From: an uncultured Alphaproteobacteria bacterium
GTDB taxonomy: Bacteria; Pseudomonadota; Alphaproteobacteria; Caulobacterales; Caulobacteraceae
Length of the DNA stretch: 64,000 nt
Direction of reading: 5' to 3'
Assembly (NCBI GenBank): GCA_903822175.1
Contig: CAIJOB010000002.1
Location: 157,480 to 221,479, forward strand
Below, piece by piece: positions 32,931-42,767 of the stretch. The position numbers and the translations under genes were made by a program. The notes under the pieces are model-generated. The model was not told the origin of the DNA. It was given only the letters and a program-made list of their open reading frames with translations, and did not search any database. The number at the start of each line of letters is the position of its first letter. Within the stretch, counting starts at the first letter, position 1.

Positions 32931-33698
32931 ATGGCGAATCTGCGGAGCACAGTGCTGGCGCGCCGCGCGGCGGCCGAGATCGGGTTGATGGTCGCCGCAG
33001 GCCTGTTCCTCGGCGTGCTTGGCGCATTCGGCACCGACGAGCGCAGCTGGCCGATGAAGATGATCTACTGGCCGGCGGTCATCGTCGGCGGCGGCGTCAT
33101 CGGCATCGCCGTGGACCAGATCATAGGACGGCGGATCGCGGGCTTCTGGCTGCGGCTGGCTGTGGTCAGCGCGGTGATGACAACGGCGGTGATGACCTTG
33201 GTCTGGTTCGTCTCGGCCGCGATGTTCGGCAAGAACGATCAGCCACACGCCCTGGGCGCCCTGTTCTTCCAGGTGCTGGTGATCAGCTTCGCCGTCATGA
33301 CCCTGCGAGCGCTCGCCTGGCGGGGGTTCTGGACGCCCACCGCGCTCGCGCCTCCCGCCGGCGACGCCTCGGCCGCCGGACCGCCTGAGACCTTCCGCCA
33401 GCGGCTGCCCGCCCGCCATCGCGCGGCCCGGCTGATCGCGGTGGAGGCGGAGGATCACTATCTGCGCGTCCACACCGAAGCCGGCGCCGAACTGGTCACC
33501 GCCCGCTTCAGCGACGCGCTGGAGGAGCTGGCCCCGATGGCCGGGCACCAGACACACCGCTCCTGGTGGGTGGCGGCCGACGCCATCGAGGCGGTGCGCT
33601 GGCGCCGGGGCCGCGGCGAACTGCGCCTCGCCGGCGGACTGACCGTGCCGGTCAGCCGCACCTACACGGCCGCCCTCAAGAAAGAGGGCTGGTTCTAG
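32931..33698 (+). CDS. membrane-anchored LytTR-family transcriptional regulator
   Basis: The 255-residue protein has about four transmembrane helices in the first 130 residues and a C-terminal LytTR DNA-binding domain (about residues 160-255), seen as RAARLIAVEAEDHYLRVHTE, DALEELAPMAGHQTHRSWWV and LPV-like LTVPVSRTYTAALK. This is the class of LytTR regulators without a receiver domain, in which membrane helices sense the signal. The ATG at 32931 is used, with a GTG at 32922 as alternative. The upstream repeat array suggests it controls itself and the divergent DUF2306 gene. Confidence 0.82.
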   Translation: MANLRSTVLARRAAAEIGLMVAAGLFLGVLGAFGTDERSWPMKMIYWPAVIVGGGVIGIAVDQIIGRRIAGFWLRLAVVSAVMTTAVMTLVWFVSAAMFGKNDQPHALGALFFQVLVISFAVMTLRALAWRGFWTPTALAPPAGDASAAGPPETFRQRLPARHRAARLIAVEAEDHYLRVHTEAGAELVTARFSDALEELAPMAGHQTHRSWWVAADAIEAVRWRRGRGELRLAGGLTVPVSRTYTAALKKEGWF

Positions 33699-33701
33699 CC
33701 G

Positions 33702-35540
33702 TCAGACCTGCGTCGCGATCCACTCCGACACGTGCCGCTGCAGGACGGTCAGCGGCATGGCGCCGGAGAGCAGAACCGCGTCGTGATAGGCCTTGAGGTC
33801 GAATTTCGGCCCCAGCTTGGCCTTGGCCTCGTCGCGCACCTTGGCCCAGACGGTGTGGCCGACCTTGTAGCTGTTGGCCTGGCCGGGACCGGCGAAGTAG
33901 CGCTCTACCTCGCGCTGCGCCCGGGTCTTCGTATTGCCGATGGTGTCGACCATGTACTGGGTCGCTTGTTCGCGGGTCCAGCGCTTGGCGTGGATGCCGG
34001 TGTCGGTCACCAGGCGCGCGGCGCGGAACAGGAAACTCTGCAGGAAGCCGGCCTCGCCCAGCGGGTCGAAGTCGTTTGCCCCCAGCTCCTGGGCAAGCTG
34101 TTCAGCATAGAGCGCCCAGCCCTCGACGAAGGCGGAGAACTGGCCGCCGGTGCGCCGCAGGATCGGGATCTGCGTCGACTCCTGCGCCAGCGCGATCTGC
34201 AGGTGGTGGCCGGGGATCGTCTCGTGGTGCGCGAGCGTCCAGAGATTGTAACGCGGCCAGTCCGACGTCTCCTTCAGATTGATGTTGAAGGCCGCGGCGC
34301 GGGAGCCGTCGAGCGAGCCTGAATTGTAGTAGCCGTTGGCCGCGCCATCCTGGATGAACACCGGCACCCGGCGCACCTCGACCTTGGCCTTGGGCAGCGT
34401 GTTGAAGGCCTTGGGCAGCAGTTTGTAGACCTCGACGATGTGGCCGTTCAGCAGCTTCAGGATCTCGGCGCGGCCCGCGTCGGAGTCAGCGAAGACCTGG
34501 TCGGGGCGGTTGTTCAGGGTCACCAGCCGCGCGCCGACGGTCCCCTGGCTGAGGCCCTGCTTCTTCAGGATCGCGTCCAGCCGTCCGGAAATCTCGGCGA
34601 CCTGTTCGCGGCCCAGCTGGTGGACCTGTTCGGGGGTGTAGTCGGTGGTGGTCGAGGCCTTCACCGCGTCGGCGTAATATTCCTCGCCGTTCGGCAGCGC
34701 CCAGGCGCCGCTGTCCGGCTTGGTCTTGGCCTTCAGTGCGGTCATGGCGGCGATCTGGCGGTCCAGCGCCGGGAAGACGCCGGTCTCGACGATCTTGGTC
34801 GCGCGGCCTTCCCAATCGCCGGTGAGGTTCGCGGCCTTGGCCTTCTTGACGATGGAGGCGACCAGGATGGTCTGGGCCGCCGGCTGGTCGCGCAGGGCCT
34901 TCAGCTGGCCGATGGTCAGGTCACAGATGAAGGTGGGCGGGATCGCGCCCAGGGCCACATCGTGCTTCTGACGCGCAAGGTCGTTGTCCATGACGCCAGC
35001 GAAGGCGTTCAGGCGCGACAGATAGGCCTCAGCGTCCTCGGCGTTGGCGACCTTGTGCGAGCTATCGAGGAAGTCGGGGATGTTCTGATAGGAGCCGCTC
35101 TGCTGGCTGATCACATAGGGCCGGAAGTTGCCGCCGGTGTCGCCGAACTTCCACTTGTCGCCGTTCCGAACCGCCTGCTCCTGGCCATAGAGCACCACAT
35201 CGTAATCGACCTTCGACGCCGCCGAGAGCTTGGTGCGGTCGATGGCGTGCAGGTCCTTGGCCCAGCCGCGGGCCCGCTCCAGGCGGTGGGCGCGGGCGGC
35301 TTCAGAATTGTCGTCGAGCTTGAACCGCAGCGGCGCGCGGGCGCCCTTGTCGAGGCCCAGAGAAGTGGCCCGCGTCGGGCTCTCGTCCACCCCGATCTCG
35401 AACATGGAATCGAGCTTGGCGCGCAGCTTGGTGTCTTCCGGACCGGCCTGCGCACCCTGGCGAGCAAGGGCCGGCGCGGCGGTCATCAGGGCCGCGCCCG
35501 CCGTGGTGGCCAGGAAGCTTCGACGGTCGAATTGGTTCAT
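33702..35540 (-). CDS. exported DUF885-family protein, copy 1
   Basis: The 612-residue protein has a TAT signal (RRSFLATTAGAALMTAAPA). DUF885 proteins are predicted metal-dependent carboxypeptidase-like enzymes; the HExxH-like motif is HHETIPGHHLQIAL, where the glutamate and histidines would bind and activate zinc. Later blocks include GWALYAEQLAQELG and the C-terminal LLSGAMPLTVLQRHV. It is the most diverged of three tandem copies and starts 26 nt before the stop-side of copy 2. Substrate is unknown. Confidence 0.85.
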   Translation of the reverse strand: MNQFDRRSFLATTAGAALMTAAPALARQGAQAGPEDTKLRAKLDSMFEIGVDESPTRATSLGLDKGARAPLRFKLDDNSEAARAHRLERARGWAKDLHAIDRTKLSAASKVDYDVVLYGQEQAVRNGDKWKFGDTGGNFRPYVISQQSGSYQNIPDFLDSSHKVANAEDAEAYLSRLNAFAGVMDNDLARQKHDVALGAIPPTFICDLTIGQLKALRDQPAAQTILVASIVKKAKAANLTGDWEGRATKIVETGVFPALDRQIAAMTALKAKTKPDSGAWALPNGEEYYADAVKASTTTDYTPEQVHQLGREQVAEISGRLDAILKKQGLSQGTVGARLVTLNNRPDQVFADSDAGRAEILKLLNGHIVEVYKLLPKAFNTLPKAKVEVRRVPVFIQDGAANGYYNSGSLDGSRAAAFNINLKETSDWPRYNLWTLAHHETIPGHHLQIALAQESTQIPILRRTGGQFSAFVEGWALYAEQLAQELGANDFDPLGEAGFLQSFLFRAARLVTDTGIHAKRWTREQATQYMVDTIGNTKTRAQREVERYFAGPGQANSYKVGHTVWAKVRDEAKAKLGPKFDLKAYHDAVLLSGAMPLTVLQRHVSEWIATQV

Positions 35541-35565
35541 AGTTTCAAATCCCCGGCGGATAAAT

Positions 35566-37374
35566 TCAGGCTTTGTGTGAGGCGATGTAGCCGTCCACGC
35601 GATGCTCCAGCACGGTCAGTGGCATGGAGCCGGAGAGCAGGACGGCGTCGTGGAACTGGCGAATGTCGAAGCGCGGGCCGAGCGCGACCTTGGCCTTGTC
35701 GCGCAGCCGCAGGATCGAGACCTTGCCGACCATGTAGCTGCAGGCCTGACCCGGCGTGACGCAGTAGCGCTCGATCTCCTGCTGGGCGAGGCTGATGGGG
35801 TCGCCGTCGATGTCTGACAGCGCCTGTGATGCCTGCTCCCGGCTCCACCTGAGCGAATGCAGACCGGTGTCGGTGACCAGGCGGCCAGAGCGCAGCAGGG
35901 CGTCGTGGATGTAGCCCAGCTCCCAGTCCGGATGATCCTTGTAGAAGCCCATCTCCTGGGCGAGCTGCTCCACATAGAGCGCCCAGCCCTCGCCGTAGGC
36001 GCCGAAGCCGCCAGCCTTGCGGATCATCGGCAGGTCGGCCTGGCGCTGCAGGGTGTTCTGCAAGTGGTGGCCGGGGATGCCCTCGTGGAAGGTCGTCGTC
36101 GGCATGTCCCAGAAAGGCGCCTCGGCGGTGTCCCGCAGGTTCAGCCAGTAGATGCCGGGCCTGGTGCCATCCAGGCTGCCCGGCGTGTAGTGAGTGGACG
36201 AGCTGGCCTCGGTCTCCTTCGGAATGCGGCGGATCTCCAGGGGCGTCTTCGGCAGGGTCCCGAAGTACTCAGGCAGGCGCGCCTGCATGCCCTGGACCAG
36301 CGCATTGAGGTCGGCGACCTCCTTGGCCTTGCCCTCGTCGGTGTTGGGATAGAGGTACTTCGGGTCCTTGAAGAGCGCCGAATAGCGCTGGGCCACTGTG
36401 CCCTGGCTCATGCCCAGTTTCTTGAACAGCACGTCGGCGCGGGCGTTCAGGTCCTTGGTCACGTCGAGGCCCAGCTTGTGGACCTGGGCGGGCGTCATGG
36501 TCGTGGTGGTGCGGGTCCGCAGCGCCAGGGCGTAATAGGCCTCGCCGTCCGGCAGGCGCCAGACACCGGCGTCGTGCGTCGCCTTGGGCCTAAGGCTTTC
36601 CAGATAGGCCATCTGGCGGTCGAGCGCCGGGATGACCTTCTGGTCGTAGACTTGGGTGGCCTGCCCGGCCCAGTCGCCCTCGATGCCCTTGGCCTTGGCG
36701 CGGCGGGCGAGCGAGGACACCAGCGTCGACTTGTCGGCCGGCGCGCGCAGCGTCTTCATCTGCGAGAGCGCGCCGGTGATGCAGAAGTCCGGCGGGATCA
36801 CGCCCAGGGCCACATCGTGGCGCGCGCGCTCGACCTCCTGGTCCATTACCCGCGCGAACTCGCCGAGCCGCGACAGATAGGCCTCGCAGTCCTCCTTGGT
36901 GGCGATGGTGTGCTGGCTGTCCAGGAAGTCGGGCGTGCCCTGGTAGGCGCCGCTGATCTGGCTCAGCACGTAGGGCGAATTGCCGGTGGGGTACTGGAAG
37001 CGGCGATTGCCCTCGTCGGCGGCCTCCAGATTGTAGAGCACGCAGTCGTAGTTCACCGCCGCCATGCCGGTCAGCGCCTTGCGGTCGATCTTCTTCAGGC
37101 GGGCGAGGTTGGCGGTGGTCTCGGCCTTGCGGCGCTCGTTTTCCGCCAGCGAGACGTCGCGAAGTTTGAACTTCGCGCCTGCCCGCGGGCCCTTGTCGAG
37201 GCCAAGCGAGGTCACCTGTTCGGGGCTGTGGTCGAGGCCCTGGTTGAAGAAGTCGTCGAAGGCCGTGTTGAGCTGGGCTTCGGCGCCCGCGCTCTGGGCG
37301 TGAGCGCCGCCGGCCAGCATCAGGGCCGCGCCAGCGGTCGTGGCCAGGAAACCCCGGCGATCGAGTTGGTTCAC
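35566..37374 (-). CDS. exported DUF885-family protein, copy 2
   Basis: A 602-residue paralogue with TAT signal RRGFLATTAGAALMLAGGA. The metal motif is TTTFHEGIPGHHLQNTLQ, followed by GEGWALYVEQLAQEMG. Blocks such as GSLDGTRPGIYWLNLRDT and AEAPFWDMPTTTFHEG are almost identical in copy 3, so the two arose by a recent duplication. The C-terminus LLSGSMPLTVLEHRVD is shared by all three. The protein is predicted to be periplasmic. Confidence 0.87.
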   Translation of the reverse strand: MNQLDRRGFLATTAGAALMLAGGAHAQSAGAEAQLNTAFDDFFNQGLDHSPEQVTSLGLDKGPRAGAKFKLRDVSLAENERRKAETTANLARLKKIDRKALTGMAAVNYDCVLYNLEAADEGNRRFQYPTGNSPYVLSQISGAYQGTPDFLDSQHTIATKEDCEAYLSRLGEFARVMDQEVERARHDVALGVIPPDFCITGALSQMKTLRAPADKSTLVSSLARRAKAKGIEGDWAGQATQVYDQKVIPALDRQMAYLESLRPKATHDAGVWRLPDGEAYYALALRTRTTTTMTPAQVHKLGLDVTKDLNARADVLFKKLGMSQGTVAQRYSALFKDPKYLYPNTDEGKAKEVADLNALVQGMQARLPEYFGTLPKTPLEIRRIPKETEASSSTHYTPGSLDGTRPGIYWLNLRDTAEAPFWDMPTTTFHEGIPGHHLQNTLQRQADLPMIRKAGGFGAYGEGWALYVEQLAQEMGFYKDHPDWELGYIHDALLRSGRLVTDTGLHSLRWSREQASQALSDIDGDPISLAQQEIERYCVTPGQACSYMVGKVSILRLRDKAKVALGPRFDIRQFHDAVLLSGSMPLTVLEHRVDGYIASHKA

Positions 37375-37405
37375 CTTGCAAGTCCCCCGAAGAATGCCGC
37401 GCCGG

Positions 37406-39211
37406 TCAGGCCTTGTGCGCGGCGATGTAGCTGTCGACGACGTTCCCCAGCACGGTCAGCGGCATGGAGCCGGCGGCCAGCACGGTGTCGTGGAACGAGC
37501 GGATGTCGAATCGCTGGCCCAAGGCCGCCTTGGCCTTTTCCCGCAGACGCAGGATCGTCACCTTGCCAACCATGTAGCTGCAGGCCTGGCCCGGCGTGAC
37601 GCTGTAGCGTTCGATCTCCTGGCCGGAATAGGCCGGCGGGTCGCCCTCGATGCCGCTCAGCGTCTCCACCGCCTTCTCGCGGCTCCAGCGCATGGCGTGC
37701 AGGCCAGTATCGGTGACGAGGCGCCCCGAGCGCAGCAGGGCGTCGTGGATGTAGCCCAGCTCCCAGGCGGGCTCGCCCTTGTAGAAGCCCATCTCATCGG
37801 CCAGCTGCTCCGAATAGAGCGCCCAGCCCTCGATATAGGCCCCAAACCCGCCAGCCTTGCGCACCATCGGCAGGTCGGCGGCCTGTTGCAGGGTGAGCTG
37901 CAGGTGGTGGCCTGGGATGCCCTCGTGGAAGGTCGTCGTCGGCATGTCCCAGAAGGGCGCCTCGCCGGTGTCGCGCAGGTTCAGCCAGTAGATGCCGGGC
38001 CGCGTACCATCCAGGCTGCCGTTGGTGTAGTGCGTCGACGCGCCGGCCTCGGTCGAGGCGGGGATGCGACGGATCTCCAGCGGCGTCTTCGGGAGCGTCC
38101 CGAAGTACTCCGGCAGGCGCGCCTGCATCCGCTGAACCAGCTGGTTGAGGTCGGCGATCTCCTTGGCCTTGCCGGCGTCGTTGTTCGGATAGAGGAACTT
38201 CGGATCCTTGTAGAGCTGGGCGTACCGCTCGCCGACGGTCCCCTGGCTCAGGCCGATCTTCTTGAACAGCACATCGGCGCGGGCGGAGAGCTGCTTGGTG
38301 ATGTCGAGGCCGAGCTTGTGGACTTCCGCTGGCGTCAAGGTCGAGGTGGTGCGTACCGCCAGCGACTGGGCGTAGTAGGCCTCGCCATCCGGCAGCTTCC
38401 AGACCCCGGCGTCGTGCGTCGCCTTGGGCTGCAAGCTGGCCATCAACGCCATCTGGCGATCAAGCGCCGGCAGCACCTTCTGTTCGTAGAGGCTGGTCGC
38501 CTGCCCGGCCCAATCGCCGGCGATGCCCTTGGCCTTAGCGCGGTCAACGAGCGAGGAGACCAGCGACGACTTGTCGGCGGGCGCGTGCAGCACCTTCATC
38601 TGGGCCAGCGCGCCGGCGATGGCGAAGTCCGGCGGGATGACACCCAGGCCCACGTCGCGGCGGACCCGCTCGCACTCCTCGTCCATCACGCGGCCGAAGG
38701 CGTCGAGGCGGGCCAGATAGGCTTCGCAATCGTCGCGGGTCTCGATGGTGTGCTGGCTATCCAGGAAGTCCGGGACGCCGCTCCACGCGCCGTTGATCTG
38801 GCCCAGGACATAGGGGCTGCCGATGCCGCTGCCGTAGACGAAGCTCTTGTTGGCCTTCTCGGTGCTCCCCAGGTCGTAGAGCACACAGTCGTAGTTGACC
38901 GCCGCCATGCCGGTGAGCGCCTTGCGGTCGACCGTCTTCAGCTTGGCGAGCTGTTCGGTGTTCAGCCGTACGTCGTGCTGCTGGGAGGCGATGGACGAAT
39001 GGCTGAGCTTCGACTTGTCGGCCTTGCGCGCGCCCACGTCGAGGCCGAGCGAGGTGGACAGTTCCGGGCTCTCGTCCAGCTCGATGGTGAAAAACTCGTC
39101 CAGCAGCTTGTTGAGTTGGGTTTCGGCGCCAGAGGTGGCGGCCTTGGCGGCGGACCCAGCCAGCGCCAACGTCGCGCCGGCGGTGAGGAGGACGTGGCGG
39201 CGGTTCAGCAA
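37406..39211 (-). CDS. exported DUF885-family protein, copy 3
   Basis: A 601-residue paralogue most similar to copy 2. The signal peptide is NRRHVLLTAGATLALAGSAA, with an RR pair consistent with TAT or Sec export. The metal motif is TTTFHEGIPGHHLQLTLQ. A TTG start at 39211 with GGAG upstream is chosen because it places the signal peptide at the N-terminus and gives the same length as copy 2; a longer frame to 39379 adds a charged, unlikely leader. The three genes lie in one direction with gaps of 25-31 nt and are probably an operon. Confidence 0.83.
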   Translation of the reverse strand: MLNRRHVLLTAGATLALAGSAAKAATSGAETQLNKLLDEFFTIELDESPELSTSLGLDVGARKADKSKLSHSSIASQQHDVRLNTEQLAKLKTVDRKALTGMAAVNYDCVLYDLGSTEKANKSFVYGSGIGSPYVLGQINGAWSGVPDFLDSQHTIETRDDCEAYLARLDAFGRVMDEECERVRRDVGLGVIPPDFAIAGALAQMKVLHAPADKSSLVSSLVDRAKAKGIAGDWAGQATSLYEQKVLPALDRQMALMASLQPKATHDAGVWKLPDGEAYYAQSLAVRTTSTLTPAEVHKLGLDITKQLSARADVLFKKIGLSQGTVGERYAQLYKDPKFLYPNNDAGKAKEIADLNQLVQRMQARLPEYFGTLPKTPLEIRRIPASTEAGASTHYTNGSLDGTRPGIYWLNLRDTGEAPFWDMPTTTFHEGIPGHHLQLTLQQAADLPMVRKAGGFGAYIEGWALYSEQLADEMGFYKGEPAWELGYIHDALLRSGRLVTDTGLHAMRWSREKAVETLSGIEGDPPAYSGQEIERYSVTPGQACSYMVGKVTILRLREKAKAALGQRFDIRSFHDTVLAAGSMPLTVLGNVVDSYIAAHKA

Positions 39212-39357
39212 GATCTTCGCGCTCCGGAAAAGCTCTGTACGCAGGCTTAGGGGGTCGCGCGCGCAGCGCCAAGCGGGCTGGGACGAAATTCCAGGGCTGC
39301 GGCGAAGGGTCGGGTGAGATATGCCGGGCCCCTCACGCCTTGAGGGTCCGCCGTTCC

Positions 39358-40644
39358 ATGTCCGCCGCTCGCCTAGCAACCGCCGTTCTCGCGCTCGCCA
39401 TGATCGGGGCCGCGCCCGCGCCGAATCCAGACGCCGCGGATCAGGCCGTGCAGAAGATCGTCGCGAGTCCGCAGTTCAAGGCCGCGGTCGCCACCCTCGA
39501 CCGCGAGCACGACCGCACGGTCGCCGACATCATCACCCTCACCGAAATCCAGGCCGCGCCCTTCCACGAGGCGCCCAAGGGCAAGGCCTACATGGCGATG
39601 CTGAAGGCCGAGGGCCTGAGCGACGTCGAGATGGACCCGGAGGGCAACGTCATGGGCCTGCGCCGCGGCACGGGCCCGGCCGGCGGCCCGGTCGTGGTGC
39701 TGGCCGCCCACCAGGACACGGTCTTCCCGGAAGGCACCAAGGTGACCGTGAAGCGCGAGGGCACACGGCTGTCGGCCCCCGGCATCGGCGACGACACGCG
39801 AAGTCTCGCGGTCGTGCTGGCCTATATCCGCGCGCTCGACGCCGCGAAGATCCAGACCAAGAGCGACATTCTCTTCGTCGGCGACGTGGGCGAGGAAGGC
39901 CCCGGCGACCTGCGCGGCATGCGCTATCTGTTCGGCAAGGGGAAGTACAAGGACCGGATCAAGGCCTTCTTCTCCATGGACGGGATCAGCGCGGCGGGCG
40001 TGACCTATGGCGCGGTGGGCTCGCGGCGTTACCGCGTGGCGTTCCATGGGCCGGGCGGCCACAGCTTCGGCGCCTTTGGCATCGTCAACCCGATGGCCGC
40101 CATGGGCCATGCGGTGGACCAGCTCTATGAGGTGAAGGTCCCGGCGCACCCGAAGACCACCTTCTCGGCCAGCGTCGTCAGCGGCGGGGTCAGCGTCAAT
40201 TCGATCCCGGCGGATGTGACGCTGGAGGTCGACATGCGCTCGGAGAGCGCCGCCGAACTGGCCAAGATCGACGCCCGGTTCCTGGAGATCCTCAAGGAGA
40301 GCGCCGAGCACGAGAACGCCGCGCGCGACACCCGGCTGGGCAAGGTGACGGTGACGCCTACGCTGATCGGCGAGCGGCCGACCGGCTCGACCAGCCCGGA
40401 CTCGCTGATCGTGCGCACGACCATGGCCGCGTCGCGGGCGGCCGGTTACACGCCGCAGCTCGACATCTCGTCCACCGACGCCAACATCCCGATCAGCCTG
40501 GGTATTCCCGCGGTGACCATCGGCTCCGGCGGGACCGGCGGCCGCGCCCATTCGCTCGACGAATGGATCGACGTCGCCAAGCCCGAGAGCCTGCGCGGCA
40601 TGACGGTGGGCCTGGCCGCTCTGCTCGCCATGGCCGGCGTCTAG
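39358..40644 (+). CDS. exported M20-family metallopeptidase
   Basis: The 428-residue protein has a Sec signal (ARLATAVLALAMIGAAPAPN). It shows the M20 zinc ligands and catalytic residues AHQDTVFPEG (HxD), GIGDDTRSLA (bridging Asp) and VGEEGPGDLRG (catalytic Glu), with a lid domain from about residue 220 to 330. The tail IGSGGTGGRAHSLDEW supplies the last histidine. It may act with the divergent DUF885 enzymes on peptides. ATG 39358 was chosen; an in-frame TTG at 39340 would add only six residues. Confidence 0.87.
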   Translation: MSAARLATAVLALAMIGAAPAPNPDAADQAVQKIVASPQFKAAVATLDREHDRTVADIITLTEIQAAPFHEAPKGKAYMAMLKAEGLSDVEMDPEGNVMGLRRGTGPAGGPVVVLAAHQDTVFPEGTKVTVKREGTRLSAPGIGDDTRSLAVVLAYIRALDAAKIQTKSDILFVGDVGEEGPGDLRGMRYLFGKGKYKDRIKAFFSMDGISAAGVTYGAVGSRRYRVAFHGPGGHSFGAFGIVNPMAAMGHAVDQLYEVKVPAHPKTTFSASVVSGGVSVNSIPADVTLEVDMRSESAAELAKIDARFLEILKESAEHENAARDTRLGKVTVTPTLIGERPTGSTSPDSLIVRTTMAASRAAGYTPQLDISSTDANIPISLGIPAVTIGSGGTGGRAHSLDEWIDVAKPESLRGMTVGLAALLAMAGV

Positions 40645-40647
40645 GCC

Positions 40648-41865
40648 TTGGCGAGTGTCGCCGTCATCGGGGCCGGACCCGCCGGCCTGATGGCGGCCCA
40701 GGTGCTGGCGGAGGCCGGCCGGGCGGTGACCGTCTACGACCGCATGCCGTCGGTGGGGCGCAAGCTGCTGATGGCCGGGCGCGGCGGGCTGAACCTCACC
40801 CATTCGGAAGACCTGGCGACGTTCATGCCGCGCTATGGCGCTGAGGCCGCGCGGCTGGCGCCGCTCGTCGACGCCTTCCCGCCGGCGGCGCTGATCGCCT
40901 GGGCTGAGGGCCTGGGCCAGGAGACCTTCGTCGGCTCGTCGGGACGGGTGTTTCCCAAGGCGCTGAAGGCCTCGCCGTTGCTGCGGGCCTGGCTGGCGCG
41001 ACTGCGCGAGCTGGGCGTCGAGATTCGCACGCGGCATGACTGGGCCGGCTGGGACGCCAAGGGCGCGCTCCGGTTCCGCACGCCCGATGGCGAGATCACC
41101 GCCGGGTCTGACGCAACCATCCTGGCGCTGGGCGGCGCGAGCTGGCCGAAGCTGGGCTCGACCGGCGATTGGGCGGACCTGCTGGCAGCTCAGGGCGTGA
41201 GGGTGACGCCGCTGAAGCCCGCCAACGCCGGGTTCGACGTCGCCTGGAGTGAGATCGTCCGCGAGCGCTTTGCGGGCCAGCCGCTGAAGGGCGTCGCGGT
41301 CACCTTCGGCCGCGTGCGGGTGCGGGGCGAGGCCATGGTGACCCGGCACGGGCTGGAGGGCGGGGCGATCTACGCCCTGTCGGCGGGCCTGCGCTCGACC
41401 ATCGAGAGGGAGGGGTCGGCGCGGGTTTGGATCGACCTGCGGCCGGACGCCAGGGTCGAGGAGCTGGCGGCGCGGATCGGGCGCCAACCGGTGGACCAGT
41501 CGGCGGCCAATCGGCTGCGCAAGGCGCTCGATCTATCACCGCTAGAGACCAATCTCCTGCGGGAGGCGCATGGCAAGGACCTGCCGGCGGACCCGGCGGC
41601 GCTGGCGGCGGCGATCAAGGGGGCGCCGCTGACGCTGACCGGGATGCGGCCGCTGGCGCGGGCGATCTCGACAGCCGGAGGTGTCGAGTTCGGGGGTCTG
41701 GACGCACAGCTGATGCTGACCGCCCGGCCCGGCGTTTTCGTGGCCGGCGAGATGCTGGACTGGGAGGCGCCGACCGGCGGCTATCTGCTGCAGGCCTGTT
41801 TCGCGACCGGCGTGGCGGCGGCCCGGGGCGTGCTAGGCCGGCTGGGCGGCCAGGCGGGCGGCTGA
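40648..41865 (+). CDS. HI0933-type NAD(P)/FAD-dependent flavoprotein
   Basis: A 405-residue flavoprotein with the dinucleotide fold ASVAVIGAGPAGLMAAQVLA at the N-terminus, followed by VGRKLLMAGRGGLNLTHSED, the block diagnostic of the HI0933/TIGR03862 family. The C-terminus VAGEMLDWEAPTGGYLLQAC completes FAD binding. Members are of unknown physiological role. The TTG start at 40648 lies 3 nt from the M20 stop, and the 3' end overlaps the convergent TauD gene by 33 nt. Confidence 0.87.
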   Translation: MASVAVIGAGPAGLMAAQVLAEAGRAVTVYDRMPSVGRKLLMAGRGGLNLTHSEDLATFMPRYGAEAARLAPLVDAFPPAALIAWAEGLGQETFVGSSGRVFPKALKASPLLRAWLARLRELGVEIRTRHDWAGWDAKGALRFRTPDGEITAGSDATILALGGASWPKLGSTGDWADLLAAQGVRVTPLKPANAGFDVAWSEIVRERFAGQPLKGVAVTFGRVRVRGEAMVTRHGLEGGAIYALSAGLRSTIEREGSARVWIDLRPDARVEELAARIGRQPVDQSAANRLRKALDLSPLETNLLREAHGKDLPADPAALAAAIKGAPLTLTGMRPLARAISTAGGVEFGGLDAQLMLTARPGVFVAGEMLDWEAPTGGYLLQACFATGVAAARGVLGRLGGQAGG

Positions 41866-42708
41866 GACTGAGGCCTCCACCGGCCAGGGATCGACGGTCA
41901 CGCGGCGCATGTGGCGGCGCTGGCCCTGGTAGTCGTTCAGCGCGAAGTGCCAGACCGAGCGGTTGTCCCAGAAGGCCACCGAGCCCGGCCGCCAGCCGAA
42001 GCGGCAGGTGAAGCCCTCGTAGCGGCAATGGGCGAAAAGATAGTCCAGCAACGCTTTGGATTCGCTGGTCTTCCAGCCCTCGATTTTCATCGTGAAGGCC
42101 GGGTTCACATAGAGCGCCTTGCGGCCGGTTTCCGGGTGGACCAGCACCATCGGGTGGACGTATTCGCCGGCCAGGCCGTCCGCCTCGGCGATGGCCATGG
42201 ACTGGCGCTTCTGCGCCGAATGGCCTTGAGCGGAGTATTCGCGGGCCGCGGAGTGGACGGCGTTGAGGCCTTCCAGGGTGCGCTGCAGGCCGCTCGACAG
42301 GGCGTCGAACGCCGCCGCCTGGCTGGCGAACAGGGTGTCGCCGCCGAACTCAGGCGTCTCCACGGCATAGAGGATCGAGCCAATGGCCGGGCGTTGCAGG
42401 AAGCTCATGTCGGAATGCCAGCCGCCGCCGAAGTTGATGCGGTCGCCGGCCTCCTTGATCACCTCCATCACCGCGGGATCGTCGGCCATGCCGGCGACAT
42501 AGGGGTGGATGTTCAGCGGCCCAAAGCGCGCGCCGAACGCGCTCTGCTGGGCCGGCGTCAGGGCCTGGTCACGGAAGAAGATCACCTGATGCTCGACCAG
42601 CGCCTGACGGATCGCCGCGATGGTCGCGTCGGGCAGCGGCTGCGACAGGTCGACGCCGGAGACCTCGGCGCCGAGCGCGCCGGCCAGGCGGTGGATTTTC
42701 AGGGACAT
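41833..42708 (-). CDS. TauD/TfdA-family Fe(II)/2-oxoglutarate dioxygenase
   Basis: A 291-residue enzyme. Iron ligands are His98 and Asp100 in GGGWHSDMSF and His254 in DNRSVWHFALND; Arg269 in HMRRVTVD would bind the 2-oxoglutarate carboxylate. Such enzymes hydroxylate sulfonates, aryloxyacids or amino-acid derivatives, releasing CO2 and succinate. It is divergent from a PhyH-family gene at 42768, so the two dioxygenases may share a promoter region. The specific substrate is unknown. Confidence 0.9.
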   Translation of the reverse strand: MSLKIHRLAGALGAEVSGVDLSQPLPDATIAAIRQALVEHQVIFFRDQALTPAQQSAFGARFGPLNIHPYVAGMADDPAVMEVIKEAGDRINFGGGWHSDMSFLQRPAIGSILYAVETPEFGGDTLFASQAAAFDALSSGLQRTLEGLNAVHSAAREYSAQGHSAQKRQSMAIAEADGLAGEYVHPMVLVHPETGRKALYVNPAFTMKIEGWKTSESKALLDYLFAHCRYEGFTCRFGWRPGSVAFWDNRSVWHFALNDYQGQRRHMRRVTVDPWPVEASVSAARLAAQPA

Positions 42709-42767
42709 GGCGGCGTCTCCGCGACAGCTAATGGGCCATGGTACAATAGGCGTCGGGAGGCCGCGAC

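Noticed and set aside
39373..41487. 704-codon minus-strand frame across the M20 and flavoprotein genes
   Set aside because: It spans two genes with strong family motifs on the other strand and has no recognisable domain.
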